In this document: one piece after another, positions 44,201 to 52,197 of the stretch
Layout: the number at the start of each line of letters is the position of its first letter
Position numbering within the stretch: position 1 is the stretch's first letter
Source: Streptomyces sp. MH60
Lineage (GTDB): Bacteria > Actinomycetota > Actinomycetes > Streptomycetales > Streptomycetaceae
DNA length: 64,000 nucleotides
Assembly: GCF_002939385.1 (NCBI RefSeq)
Contig: NZ_MULI01000001.1
Coordinates: 370,598 to 434,597, forward strand
Direction: 5' to 3'
Translations under genes and position numbers: made by a program
Notes under the pieces: generated by a model
The model's input: only the letters and a program-made list of their open reading frames with translations
Database searches by the model: none
Told to the model about the DNA's origin: nothing

Positions 44201-45046
44201 GTGACGGACAATAAGCTTCGAGAAATGCTGATTCCCTTTCGTACGCGGGCAGTCGAGGAGGGGTACCCGTGGGAGGACATAGACCCGCTGCCGGCCGAAG
44301 AGGTGGACCGGTGGATCGGCCACGTCCGGCCCTGCGCGGTCCTCACCGGTGGCGGAGACGGGCCGGTCGCGGGCAGGTTTGGCGGGCCACTGCTGCTGCC
44401 CGCCGAGATCCCGGACCCTGAGCACCCGTACCTCGCGTCCGTCGACTTCGCCGCGCTGCCGAAGGACGCGAAGGACCTCCCTCTGCCGCCCGACGGACGC
44501 CTACTGCTCTTCGCCTCACTCGACGAAACGGACGGCGACGGCAACTGCGGCCAGGCCGTTTACGTCCCGGCCGGCACACCGGTGGAGGAACGCGACAAGA
44601 ACACCTGGAACGGCTACCCCGGCGATGACTACTACCAGAAGATCGTCGATTCCTACCCGCAGGGCGAGTTGAGAGCCAGCACCGAACCGGACCTGCCCTA
44701 TCACTCACTTCCCGGGTTTCCGCACGCTGACGAGCTGGTCACTGTCTGGTGCGACGTCTCTGACAGAAGAGGGCATCTGCAGATCGGCGGGTACGCGGAC
44801 CAGGAGGACTCCGATCCGGACCCGCTGGAAAGAATCGCGAGCCGCGCCGTCCGTCAGGCGAACCGGGGGCGTTGGGGCGGTGATGAGCCGGTGTCGGGCG
44901 CCGTCGAGGACTGGGTACTGCTGGCCCACTGGAACCCGGGCATCAGTAATCGGGAAGGCGCGGACGTGCAGTGGGGAATCCAGCGCGCGGACCTGGAGGC
45001 CCGTCGCTTCGACCGTACCTTCAGCACCGTCTATTGGAATCCCTGA
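44201..45046 (+). CDS. YwqG-like (DUF1963) protein
   Basis: This protein has about 281 residues from GTG 44201; the frame extends upstream to a TTG at 44060. The region AVLTGGGDGPVAGRFGGPLL and LPAEIPDPEHPYLASVDFAA matches the YwqG/DUF1963 fold, which usually begins with a pair of proline-rich strands selecting G-G-x-P-x-L-P. The later LPYHSLPGFPHADEL and HLQIGGYADQEDSDP fit the family's G-G-x-x-x-x-Q block. WVLLAHWN and the final DRTFSTVYWNP complete it. Such proteins are small cytoplasmic globular proteins of unknown function, sometimes found near toxin or nucleotide genes. The gene is bracketed by inverted repeats. Confidence 0.78.
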   Translation: MTDNKLREMLIPFRTRAVEEGYPWEDIDPLPAEEVDRWIGHVRPCAVLTGGGDGPVAGRFGGPLLLPAEIPDPEHPYLASVDFAALPKDAKDLPLPPDGRLLLFASLDETDGDGNCGQAVYVPAGTPVEERDKNTWNGYPGDDYYQKIVDSYPQGELRASTEPDLPYHSLPGFPHADELVTVWCDVSDRRGHLQIGGYADQEDSDPDPLERIASRAVRQANRGRWGGDEPVSGAVEDWVLLAHWNPGISNREGADVQWGIQRADLEARRFDRTFSTVYWNP

Positions 45047-45128
45047 CCGGGCCCGGCGGATGTCGTCCCTGGAGATTGGTGTAGGCGATCAGACGTGGGG
45101 TGTGCGCCGGGGCGGGTACCCGAGGACC

Positions 45129-45156
45129 GCTCAACCTTCGATGAGAATCACTCAAC
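45129..45156. repeat. Inverted copies of the CGAAGGTTGAG repeats
   Basis: GCTCAACCTTCG (45129-45140) is the exact reverse complement of 44005-44016. ATCACTCAAC (45147-45156) is the exact reverse complement of the right part of 44054-44068. The two pairs bracket the YwqG-like gene. Confidence 0.65.
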
Positions 45157-45193
45157 AGCCACTGCGACAGGTCATGGGCGAAACGGAGACATC

Positions 45194-45385
45194 ATGGAGC
45201 CCGCCGACCTGCTCGACCGGCAGGGCATTGCGCCCGACGGCCTGGAGGCAGCCCCGGCTCCGCCCGCGGGACGGCGAACGCTGGCCCGTGCCGAGAGACG
45301 CCGTCCCACCCCTGCGTGGTGTGCGGCGCCCCTACGGCCACTGTCCGCGCCGTTCTCTTCCCGGGTTCAGGGCAGCACTAGGTAG
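45194..45385 (+). CDS. Small hypothetical protein, probably truncated
   Basis: An ATG at 45194 with GGAG upstream opens a 63-codon frame starting MEPADLLDRQGIAPDGLEAA. The N-terminus resembles the small ORF at 3498 (minus). After about residue 28 the sequence becomes Arg/Pro-rich, and the end overlaps the convergent membrane-protein gene, so it is probably a 5' fragment. Confidence 0.3.
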   Translation: MEPADLLDRQGIAPDGLEAAPAPPAGRRTLARAERRRPTPAWCAAPLRPLSAPFSSRVQGSTR

Positions 45386-45985
45386 ACCTGTGCTGGGACC
45401 ACGGGCTGGCGGTCCGTCGCCGCTAGCGCCGCCCGGAAGTCGCGCCCGGATCGACAGGGCTGCCATGAAACTGCAGAAGGTGTTCAGGGCGATCAACAAC
45501 CAGCTCACGCGGAACCGGTAGTCGAGGTGCATGCCGGTGGCGACGATCAGCACACTGGCCGTTGCGGTCGTCGTGAAGGTGGCCACGTGCACGAAGACCT
45601 GTGTGGCATCCAGACGTCCGACGAGCAGGCTGCCGATGAGCGCACCCAGCACCGCGGCCGTCGGAGCCCAGAGAACGAATCCGGAAGCCACGTCGAAAAC
45701 GAAGAGGACGACGCGGAAGAGTGTGGTGTCCAGTTCCTCACGCACCGCGGTGAAGGCGAGACCCCCGAACTCCCCGCGTTCCAGAGTGAGGCTTGCCAGT
45801 ACCGCCCACACGGCGGCGAACACCGAGACCGTCAGTCCCAGCAGGACCATTCTGTTTGGGATTTCCCTCTCCCGGTCGGACGCGCCCGATGTCCGGTTGT
45901 CGCGGAGGTGGATCCGGGTGGTGAGTGCCTGTGTCAGCGCCGCGGCGACGGAGAGCCAGAGGAGGGTTCCAGGCACAGGGGACAT
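45332..45985 (-). CDS. Membrane protein, unknown function
   Basis: This protein of about 217 residues from ATG 45985 has five hydrophobic segments. These are LLWLSVAAALTQAL, MVLLGLTVSVFAAVWAVLAS, VVLFVFDVASGFVLWAPTAA then VLGALIGSLLVG, VHVATFTTTATASVLIVATG and SWLLIALNTFCSFMAAL. The C-terminus is a cytoplasmic Arg/Pro tail. The frame is open for another 88 codons upstream, but that part is not protein-like. I do not recognise a family. Confidence 0.65.
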   Translation of the reverse strand: MSPVPGTLLWLSVAAALTQALTTRIHLRDNRTSGASDREREIPNRMVLLGLTVSVFAAVWAVLASLTLERGEFGGLAFTAVREELDTTLFRVVLFVFDVASGFVLWAPTAAVLGALIGSLLVGRLDATQVFVHVATFTTTATASVLIVATGMHLDYRFRVSWLLIALNTFCSFMAALSIRARLPGGASGDGPPARGPSTGLPSAALNPGRERRGQWP

Positions 45986-46078
45986 CCGCCCATGCTGGCA
46001 CGGTGCGACCTCGCTCCCGGCGCGATCGTCCGAACAGGCTAGCCGTCGCTCATACGGGTCACACAGCGTGTCGTCCGA

Positions 46079-46367
46079 CATCGAGATGGATCTGGCCGGG
46101 ATGAAGGAGGCGGGGCGCGTCGTGCGCGGCGAGATCGGTGACGACGCGAAGGTGGCCGACTTCGACCTCGACACCAAGACGCCGAAGGCGACGCTCAAGG
46201 ACTGTGTCGACCTGTCGCAGTACGAGACGTACGACGTGCAGGCGAACAAGGTGGTCCCGCCCCCGATGAATCAGCCGCTGCGGTACATCGCCACCGCGAC
46301 GGCGGAGCGGTGGGACGGCCGGCGGCTGGTGACCGACATCAACGCGACGGCGGCGGGGCGTGCTTGA
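46079..46367 (+). pseudogene. Conserved secreted/lipoprotein C-terminal remnant
   Basis: The plus frame reads IEMDLAGMKEAGRVVRGEIG, DFDLDTKTPKATLKDCVDLS, QYETYDVQANKVVPPPMNQP and TATAERWDGRRLVTDINATA. The layout T-K-A-T-L-K-D-C-x-D, then T-A-x-R-W-D-G-x-W-x-V-T-D resembles the NTF2-like end of Streptomyces exported proteins of unknown function. The signal peptide and first half are missing. It overlaps the next broken gene by a few bases, which suggests an ancestral operon. Confidence 0.5.
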
Positions 46368-47249
46368 CGGGCGCTGCGGCGGCCGCTGTGGTCCTGGCGG
46401 GCGCTCAGCCCCGGTCGTGTATGGGAAGGGGGGCGACGGCTGCGGGATCTGCTCGGGCACGTCGATGTACGTGAAGGTGTGCACCGAGGACGGCAGCACC
46501 CAGCCTGGCACGGGCGGGACAGACGACCGCAAGGGCGGTTCGGCCGGCGCATCGAGCGCGGTCGAAACGTAGGCGCCGAAGTGCGCCTACGTTCCGCTCG
46601 ATCCCCAGCCGCTGGACAGCAACCTCGCGGGTGCGGGAGGGGAAGGAGCGGGGCGGCAAGAAGGAGCGGGGCGGCAAGGGCGCGGCCTACCGCGTCGTAT
46701 GCCCGGAAACCGGTCGCATCGGCGTCACCTGGATCCCGGATGGCGCCGACCCGACCGCGCCCGCGATCGGCCTGGAGGTCCTCGCACAGCGTGCGGTCGA
46801 TTCGATGAAGCTCACCGGCCCGGACATCGCGTCACCACGCCCGGCTGGCCGGTACACGGTGGGGGTGCCGATGGGGCTGTAGGCCAACCAGGGTGAGACC
46901 ACCTACGGCCCCGTGACCGCGTCGGCATCCGCAGGCGCGGGTCACGGTGACCGCCACCGCACAAGTCACTTCGATCCGCTCGACCATGGGCGACGGTACG
47001 ACCGTCACCTGTGTCGGCCCCGGCACTCCCTACCGCGGCAGCAAGGGGATGGTCGACTCCCCGGGCTGCGGACACCGCTACACCCGCAGCAGCAGCGCCC
47101 AGCCTGGCGAGCGGTTCTCGCTGACCGCCATGTCGACGTGGACGGTCAACTGGGAGATCACCGGCGGAGGTGCGGACTCCCGGGAGTTCACCGAGGTCCG
47201 CACCAGCGCTGTCGGCGTCGGGGTAGGGGAGTTGCAGGTCATCAGCTGA
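46360..47249 (+). pseudogene. Conserved exported protein with nonsense codon and frameshifts
   Basis: Pieces in three frames are in order for one protein. They are YGKGGDGCGICSG followed by VKVCTEDGS; then [40 protein letters not shown] and [19 protein letters not shown]; then TAQVTSIRSTMGDGTTVTCV, GCGHRYTRSS and AMSTWTVNWEITGGG. At 46880 a TAG stands where TGG (Trp) is expected before ANQGETTYGP, and a frameshift follows near 46935. The protein type, usually about 330 residues with a signal peptide, is common in Streptomyces and often labelled ATP/GTP-binding without proof. Confidence 0.62.
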
Positions 47250-47463
47250 TCCCTCGAACAGGCGAAGAACGGCCATCAACGGCGGCTGAGTGGCGGTGGC
47301 CTCCGATGGAGCGGTATAGAGGGAGAGAACGGCGAAGCCGGGTCCGCACATCGCCATGCCCGACGGTGCGACGCCGCGGATGGCGGAAGTGCGTTCTCCT
47401 GGCGTGACGAGGCCTGGGAAGAATTGGCAGGCAGGCTGGACCGCCCGAGAGGAGAATGACGCG

Positions 47464-48114
47464 GTGCTGATCGTGAATGTCGTCCTGGAAACCCCAGACA
47501 CCGCTGATTTCTCTTTGTGGCCGGTGGCTGACCTGCCTTCCTACCAGTTCATGGCTCTGTCGGGCGGTATGTCCCCGCTCGAAGTCGGTAGCGCGCTGGC
47601 CATGCTGGCTGACTACAACTCCCGGACAAGTGAAGACGATCGCCCCGTGACGGACGCCAGTGAGGCGATTCGCCGATTGCTGGAGACAGACAAGGTCATC
47701 GCACCAGGAGGTCTGCGCGTCCACGACACCCGAACCAACGCCACCGTCCAGCCGGGTTGTTGTTGTGGCCTGGAGGACTGGCGCGAGTGGCTCGACGTCG
47801 CAGACGGAGAGAGCCCGTGGCTCGGCCATGACCCTTCACCAAGGTTTGAGCATGCGGACGAGATCGTGCATCTCTGGCCGGACGGCAGAGACGCTCAGGA
47901 AACTCCTCCCGGGCAGCCCATCGAGATCTTGCTGGGCGACCTGCCGGGGGTCCTGCATACCGTGCAGGAGGGACTGAAAGGCTTTCTCTCTCTGACGAGT
48001 CGGTGGGCCACTCGCCAAGCTCCGACTCTCGCCGCGGACCTGGCAGCCAGACTCGACGAAGATCTGGCCATCAGTGCACCACTACCAGGCACCAGCGGCG
48101 AACACATATCGTAA
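47464..48114 (+). CDS. Hypothetical protein
   Basis: This protein has about 216 residues from GTG 47464, preceded by AGAGGAG. Notable segments are FSLWPVADLPSYQFMALSGG, SEAIRRLLETDKVIAPGGLR, PGCCCGLEDWREWLDV and DPSPRFEHADEIVHLWPDG. The C-terminal third is helical. The P-G-C-C-C-G-L-x-D-W motif with W-L-G-H-D-P is distinctive, but I cannot name the family. The gene looks complete, with normal composition. Confidence 0.7.
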   Translation: MLIVNVVLETPDTADFSLWPVADLPSYQFMALSGGMSPLEVGSALAMLADYNSRTSEDDRPVTDASEAIRRLLETDKVIAPGGLRVHDTRTNATVQPGCCCGLEDWREWLDVADGESPWLGHDPSPRFEHADEIVHLWPDGRDAQETPPGQPIEILLGDLPGVLHTVQEGLKGFLSLTSRWATRQAPTLAADLAARLDEDLAISAPLPGTSGEHIS

Positions 48115-48237
48115 CCGGTCACGAAACTTGTGCCAGAGCCTTTCTTAGGGAGTCATTTGGCGACGACTTCGGGAGTCGCTTTCAAGGCCCTGGCATGATC
48201 AACAGAAGTCAGTTTTGATGTCAGGCTGGAGCCGCCG

Positions 48238-49318
48238 ATGGATGTGACCGAGTCAGGGCATGCCGCGCGAGTGTCCGCTTACGCGGCCGTGGGAGCCCGG
48301 CTGGCCCTGTTGAGTGACCGTCGGCTTGAGGATGTGGTGTCCGCCGCGCCGCGTCTCGGCTCCGGTATCGGGGGTAGGTCGGCGGAGTTGGAAGTCGAGG
48401 GGAGACGCGTCTTCGTCAAGCGGGTCCCGCTTACGGACGTCGAGTTGCAGCCAGAGCACGTGCGGTCGACCGCAAACGTGTTCGATCTTCCTCTCTTCTA
48501 CCAGTATGGGGTGAGGTCGGCGGGGTTCGGTGCCTGGCGTGAGCTGGCCGCGCACATCACGACGACGGGGTGGGCACTGAAGAACGAGTACGCCGGTTCC
48601 CCGCTGCTGTATCACTGGCGGGTATTGCCTGACAGTCCCCCTGCCGGCTTCGTTGACGGGTTCGGCGGCGTTGAGGGGGCTGTGGCGCATTGGGAGGGCT
48701 CGTCGGCCGTGCGCCGTCGGTTGGAGGCCATCGGCAGGTCCTCCTTCAGCTTGGTGCTCTTCCTGGAGCATTTGCCACAGACGCTCGCCGAGTGGCTGGG
48801 CGACAGCCGTGATGCGGCCCCGCAGGAGCCGGGAGGCGAGTCGCCCTATCGATGGGTCGAGAAGGCGCTGCTGCGGGGGGACAGAGTTCATGAGCGCGCG
48901 CGGGCTGGTCCACTTTGACGCGCACTTCGCCAATCTGCTCACCGACGGCCAGCGGATGTACTTCGCAGACTTCGGGCTCGCGTTGAGCCGCGATTTTGAC
49001 CTCACGGCGGAGGAGCGCGATTTCCTCGATGATCACCTCGTGTATGACCGCTCCTACGCACCGAACCACCTGCTTCGCCACCACCTGCCAAACGACGTGC
49101 GTGGTGGCACCGAACACGGGGCCTTCCTGCACGAATGGGTCGACGGCTACCAACCCGCTGACATTCCGTCCGACATCGCCGCGATCATCGACCGTCACGC
49201 TCCGCACGCAATCGTCCTGGACGACTTTCATCACCGACTGCTTACACAGAGCAAGCGCACTCCCTTCCCCGCGGCTGAGGTCAAGCGGGCCCTGGCTGGC
49301 GCAACAACGCCAGGTTAG
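48238..49318 (+). pseudogene. Protein-kinase-like gene, frameshift at a G-run
   Basis: The first frame (from ATG 48238) encodes an N-lobe with FVKRVPLTDVELQPEHVRST and a helical region to WVEKALLRG. The frame breaks at the GGGGGG run near 48878. The next frame continues FMSARGLVHFDAHFANLLTD, GQRMYFADFGLALSRDFDLT and on to a stop at 49318. HFDAHFANLLTD is the H-x-D-x-H-x-x-N catalytic loop and ADFG the metal-binding motif of protein-kinase-like enzymes, so both lobes are present. One base restores a protein of about 360 residues. This may be a sequencing error or recent inactivation. Confidence 0.65.
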
Positions 49319-49370
49319 TGAGGGCCCGCCCTCGTGGGCAGGCACCTGCACATTGAGCGCGGGGAACTTT

Positions 49371-49830
49371 GTCCAGCCGCGAGTGTGCACACTGCCTGGA
49401 GGGCGACAGGTTCTTCTTGATCGGTCCGACCATGGGGCCGACCGTGGCTGGCCAGTGGGCATGCCGCGCTCTTGTGGTGGTGGTCGGGGGTGGTGGCTGC
49501 CTGTCTGGTGGGGGGCGGGAGAGGCCGGCTTGGGCGGTCCGACCACAGCGCCGACCATGGGCCCGATTACGGGTTCACGGCAGGATGTACGCCGGTACTG
49601 GGACGACGAAGCGTGGTGCACGGTTGTGCAGCAGCGGACCGGCCGTGTCCGGCGGTGACTGTGCATGGGCGCTGTGCGCAGTCACCGCGCTCGCCGAGTT
49701 TGCAGGACCCTCACGCTCGTTGTGCAGCCGCGTGCACATAGAGTACCGGGGCCATTGTGCAGCCGCGAGTGTGCAAACGGTCACGTATAAGACAGAGCCC
49801 CCCTTGGTCGGCCCGACCATGGCTGGGCAG
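49371..49830. repeat. Non-coding region with degenerate direct repeats
   Basis: GTGCAGCCGCGAGTGTGCA-like blocks occur at 49371-49392 (GTCCAGCC variant), 49721-49740 (shortened) and 49756-49780. Each of the two full copies is followed about 30-40 bases later by a CCGACCATGG-containing block with GTGGCTGGCCAG or GGCTGGGCAG (49421-49456 and 49806-49830). Another CCGACC block is at 49539-49560. No convincing gene is present between 49319 and 50060. Confidence 0.5.
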
Positions 49831-50060
49831 TGCGCATTGCACAGGTTCATGATGGTGCTCGCCAGCTTGCTTGGTCGGGGTGCCGGGTGGGCTGACCGTT
49901 ACGGGCTCGTCTTTTGAAGGCCGCGGCGTTCGCGCCGTCCCGCCCGGGGGCGTGCCGCACCGCCCAGCCGTAGGGAGCGGACTGCGTGGCTATTGTCTAC
50001 GCGGTTCTCGGGCGCGGATACCGGCCTTCGCGGGGAACGGCATCGTGAAACCATCGAGCG

Positions 50061-50492
50061 GTGTCCGAATCGAGCAGGGATGACGGTCGTACCTTCCGGG
50101 GTGAGACCGAGCGGGTTGTCAACGAGATAGTGCAAGGGTTCCGTACGTTGGACGCTGGTGCGGAATGGTTTTCCGGCCTCGCTCCGACACACCAGCAGGA
50201 AGTCCTGCAGGAAATCGCCGGCTACGCGATGCAGGCGCACGTCACAGCGGAAGACGGCCGGGCGGGGGTGGCGCGGTCGGGTGTGAAGCCCACGGCCAAC
50301 CCCTCGATCATGATCTGCATGGACCCGCCCCGCTACGGGTTCGCGGGTCTCCCCGCACCCGAACGTGTCACGGCATTCCGTGTCCTCGTCTCCGTGTTCG
50401 CTATAGCCGACACCCGCCGTCGCGAGACGCACTGCAAAGGCGCCTGCGGACACGCATGGCACAACCTGCCATCTGCAACCTGGCAGCCGTAG
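50061..50492 (+). CDS. DUF5958-like protein
   Basis: This 143-residue protein from a GTG at 50061 contains VNEIVQGFRTLDAGAEWFSG, LAPTHQQEVLQEIAGYAMQA and VARSGVKPTANPSIMICMDP. Such a helical protein (E-W-F-x-x-L, then Q-A-H and S-G-x-x-P-T-x-x-P) fits DUF5958, a small Streptomyces family of unknown function. The C-terminal RRRETHCKGACGHAWHNLPS has Cys/His residues that may be family-specific or read-through. It looks complete. Confidence 0.65.
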   Translation: MSESSRDDGRTFRGETERVVNEIVQGFRTLDAGAEWFSGLAPTHQQEVLQEIAGYAMQAHVTAEDGRAGVARSGVKPTANPSIMICMDPPRYGFAGLPAPERVTAFRVLVSVFAIADTRRRETHCKGACGHAWHNLPSATWQP

Positions 50493-50654
50493 CACCGGCC
50501 AACCCGGCTCGTGGCTGGGCTGGGTAACAGGCAGTTTCCCTCGTGCGTCCCCCAGTCAGCGCTGGCCTGGGCTCACCCAGCCTGAACCTTGGTGTGAGGA
50601 AGACCATGATGGGGATTTTCGAAATTGGCTCTGTCCGCAGTTTCGTGAGCCCGT

Positions 50655-50918
50655 TCAGAAGGAGCGGTAGATCCCCTCGGGATCACCGTGAGCCCATGCC
50701 GCGTACTCTTCGAAGCCCAGATTGCCGATGCTCTGGTTCGCGTGGACGTCGTGGAGCCCTGCGGGGACGGTGCGGAAACCGCGACTGAACTCGGTCAGTT
50801 GCTCGTAGTCCTCCTCGTCCACGCACTCCTCCCGCGTCAGTGCGGTGACCGCTAGCAGCGGGTGGCTCTCGGCCACCTTCCTGACTGCCGCGACCACCCG
50901 CTCATCGGCCCGCCCCAC
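50655..50918 (-). CDS. Hypothetical protein with a tnsB-derived N-terminus
   Basis: This 87-residue ORF starts GRADERVVAAVRKVAESHPL after the initiator Met. The 12 residues GRADERVVAAVR are identical to residues 172-183 of the TnsB protein 3 kb away, and the DNA is about 85 percent identical over 31 bases. The remainder (TALTREECVDEEDYEQLTEF, then FEEYAAWAHGDPEGIYRSF) looks like a separate small protein whose own start was replaced. It may be an aborted duplication at the end of the transposon. Function unknown. Confidence 0.5.
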   Translation of the reverse strand: MGRADERVVAAVRKVAESHPLLAVTALTREECVDEEDYEQLTEFSRGFRTVPAGLHDVHANQSIGNLGFEEYAAWAHGDPEGIYRSF

Positions 50919-50929
50919 CGCCGACCGTT

Positions 50930-51157
50930 AACGCTCGGAGGGGGGTTTGTTGGTGTACGTGACGGTGGCTGGCCTGGGGTGTTGTGGGTTTGCTGAGAAG
51001 TCGAGTGGGCGGTTGGGTCGGGGTGGGTTGGGGGTTTGAGCTGGGGTTGTGTCTTGTGTGCTGAGCGGGGCTGGGTTTGTTGTGGGTAGCTCTAGCGTGT
51101 AATGGCTCGGTCGATGTTTGTGCTGGTCAGGGCTGTTTGTGCTGGTGGGGTGGGGGG
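50930..51157. promoter_or_regulatory. Probable transposon end with 13-bp repeats
   Basis: This T/G-rich stretch lies beyond the last transposition gene. TGTTTGTGCTGGT occurs at 51115-51127 and again at 51134-51146, a 19-base period typical of transposase-binding sites in Tn7/Mu-type ends. Similar TTTGTTG words are at 50945 and 51077. The outer boundary and target duplication cannot be fixed by eye. Confidence 0.4.
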
Positions 51158-52197
51158 TTAGCGGCCTCGTGTGCGGGGGCGGTGGTGGGTTTCGGCGAGG
51201 TGGTCGAGCGTTACGGCGTCGAGGGCGTTTTTGGTGATGCGTTCGGTGCCGTCGTGGATGGCGGTGATGGCGGGTGAGGGATCCGATGCGGCCGGCGGTG
51301 CGCTGGTGGAGGTAGGGGGCGTGGCGGGGGGGGGTGCCGGGTTGGTGGTGGTGGAGGTCGAGGGCGTTTTCGATGTCGGTGATGACGTCGCGGAAGGGGT
51401 GGCGGGTGCCGGGCGGGGAGGGGGCCGCAGTCGACGAGCGTGGCCCGTCCGGCGAGCTGGGCGCCGCGGGTGCCGGTGAACAGCGGGGTGTCGGTGACGT
51501 TGATGCCGGCGTAGACGAACGTGGCGGGGAGGCGTTCGGTGAGGTCTTTGAGCAGGTCGGCGGTCTGGGCGCCGGTGGTGGTGCGGGGGTTGAGGCGGTG
51601 GATCTCGTCGATGAGGACGAGTTGGACGCCAGCTTGGGTGTAGGTGTGGCAGACGGCGTCGGTGATCTGGGTCTGGGTCATGCGGGTGGTGACGGGGATG
51701 CCGAGGTAGCGGGCGAATTCGGTGATGAGGGTTTTCGCGGTGGCGCCGGGAGGGACGAGGACGTAGGCGACGGGTGCCGCTCCGTGGGCTGATCCGGGGG
51801 GTGCGGGGTTTTTGCGCAGGTGGGCGAGGTGGCAGGCGCGGCCGACGTTCAGCAGGGCGGTGGTTTTCCCGGCCGCGGCGGGTCCGGTGACGATGAGGGA
51901 GGGCCGGGCGGTGGTCTGCTGGTGGCGGCCGAGGATCATCAGGGTGCGGACCTGGGTGGTGAGCTGGCTGATGGCGGGGGTGCGGACGGTGACGAACGCG
52001 GAGTGGTAGGCGAGGCGTTCGTCGGTGCTGCGGGGCGGGTCGCCGGGTTGGGGCGGGGCGGGCGGGTCGGTGGTGGCGAAGCGGTGCCAGCCCTGCCAGG
52101 TGGTCAGGGGCCAGGACGGCTCGGCCGTGCCGTTGCTGACCGCGTCGGCGGGTGCGCTGCCCGGATGGTGCGCTGCGGGGTGGCGGCGGGGGGTCAC
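51158..52197 (-). pseudogene. TnsC/TniB AAA+ transposition protein, frameshifted
   Basis: A GTG at 52195-52197 starts a frame with SLIVTGPAAAGKTTALLNVG (Walker A), VQLVLIDEIHRLN (Walker B) and ATFVYAGINVTDTPLF (sensor 1 region). This matches TniB/TnsC ATPases that recruit the transposase to target DNA. After RATLVDCGPLP the frame becomes Pro/Arg-rich. A second frame continues RPFRDVITDIENALDLHHHQ and YLHQRTAGRIGSLTR. A third gives AITAIHDGTERITKNALDAV, then TLDHLAETHHRPRTRGR and a TAA at 51158. Two indels in C/G runs are therefore needed to restore the protein of about 345 residues. The Walker half is intact; the lid and C-terminus are cut off unless the indels are sequence errors. Confidence 0.72.

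Noticed and set aside
49371..49830. Possible CRISPR array suggested by repeated GTGCAGCCGCGAG units
   Set aside because: Only two or three degenerate copies, irregular spacing, and no cas-like genes nearby.
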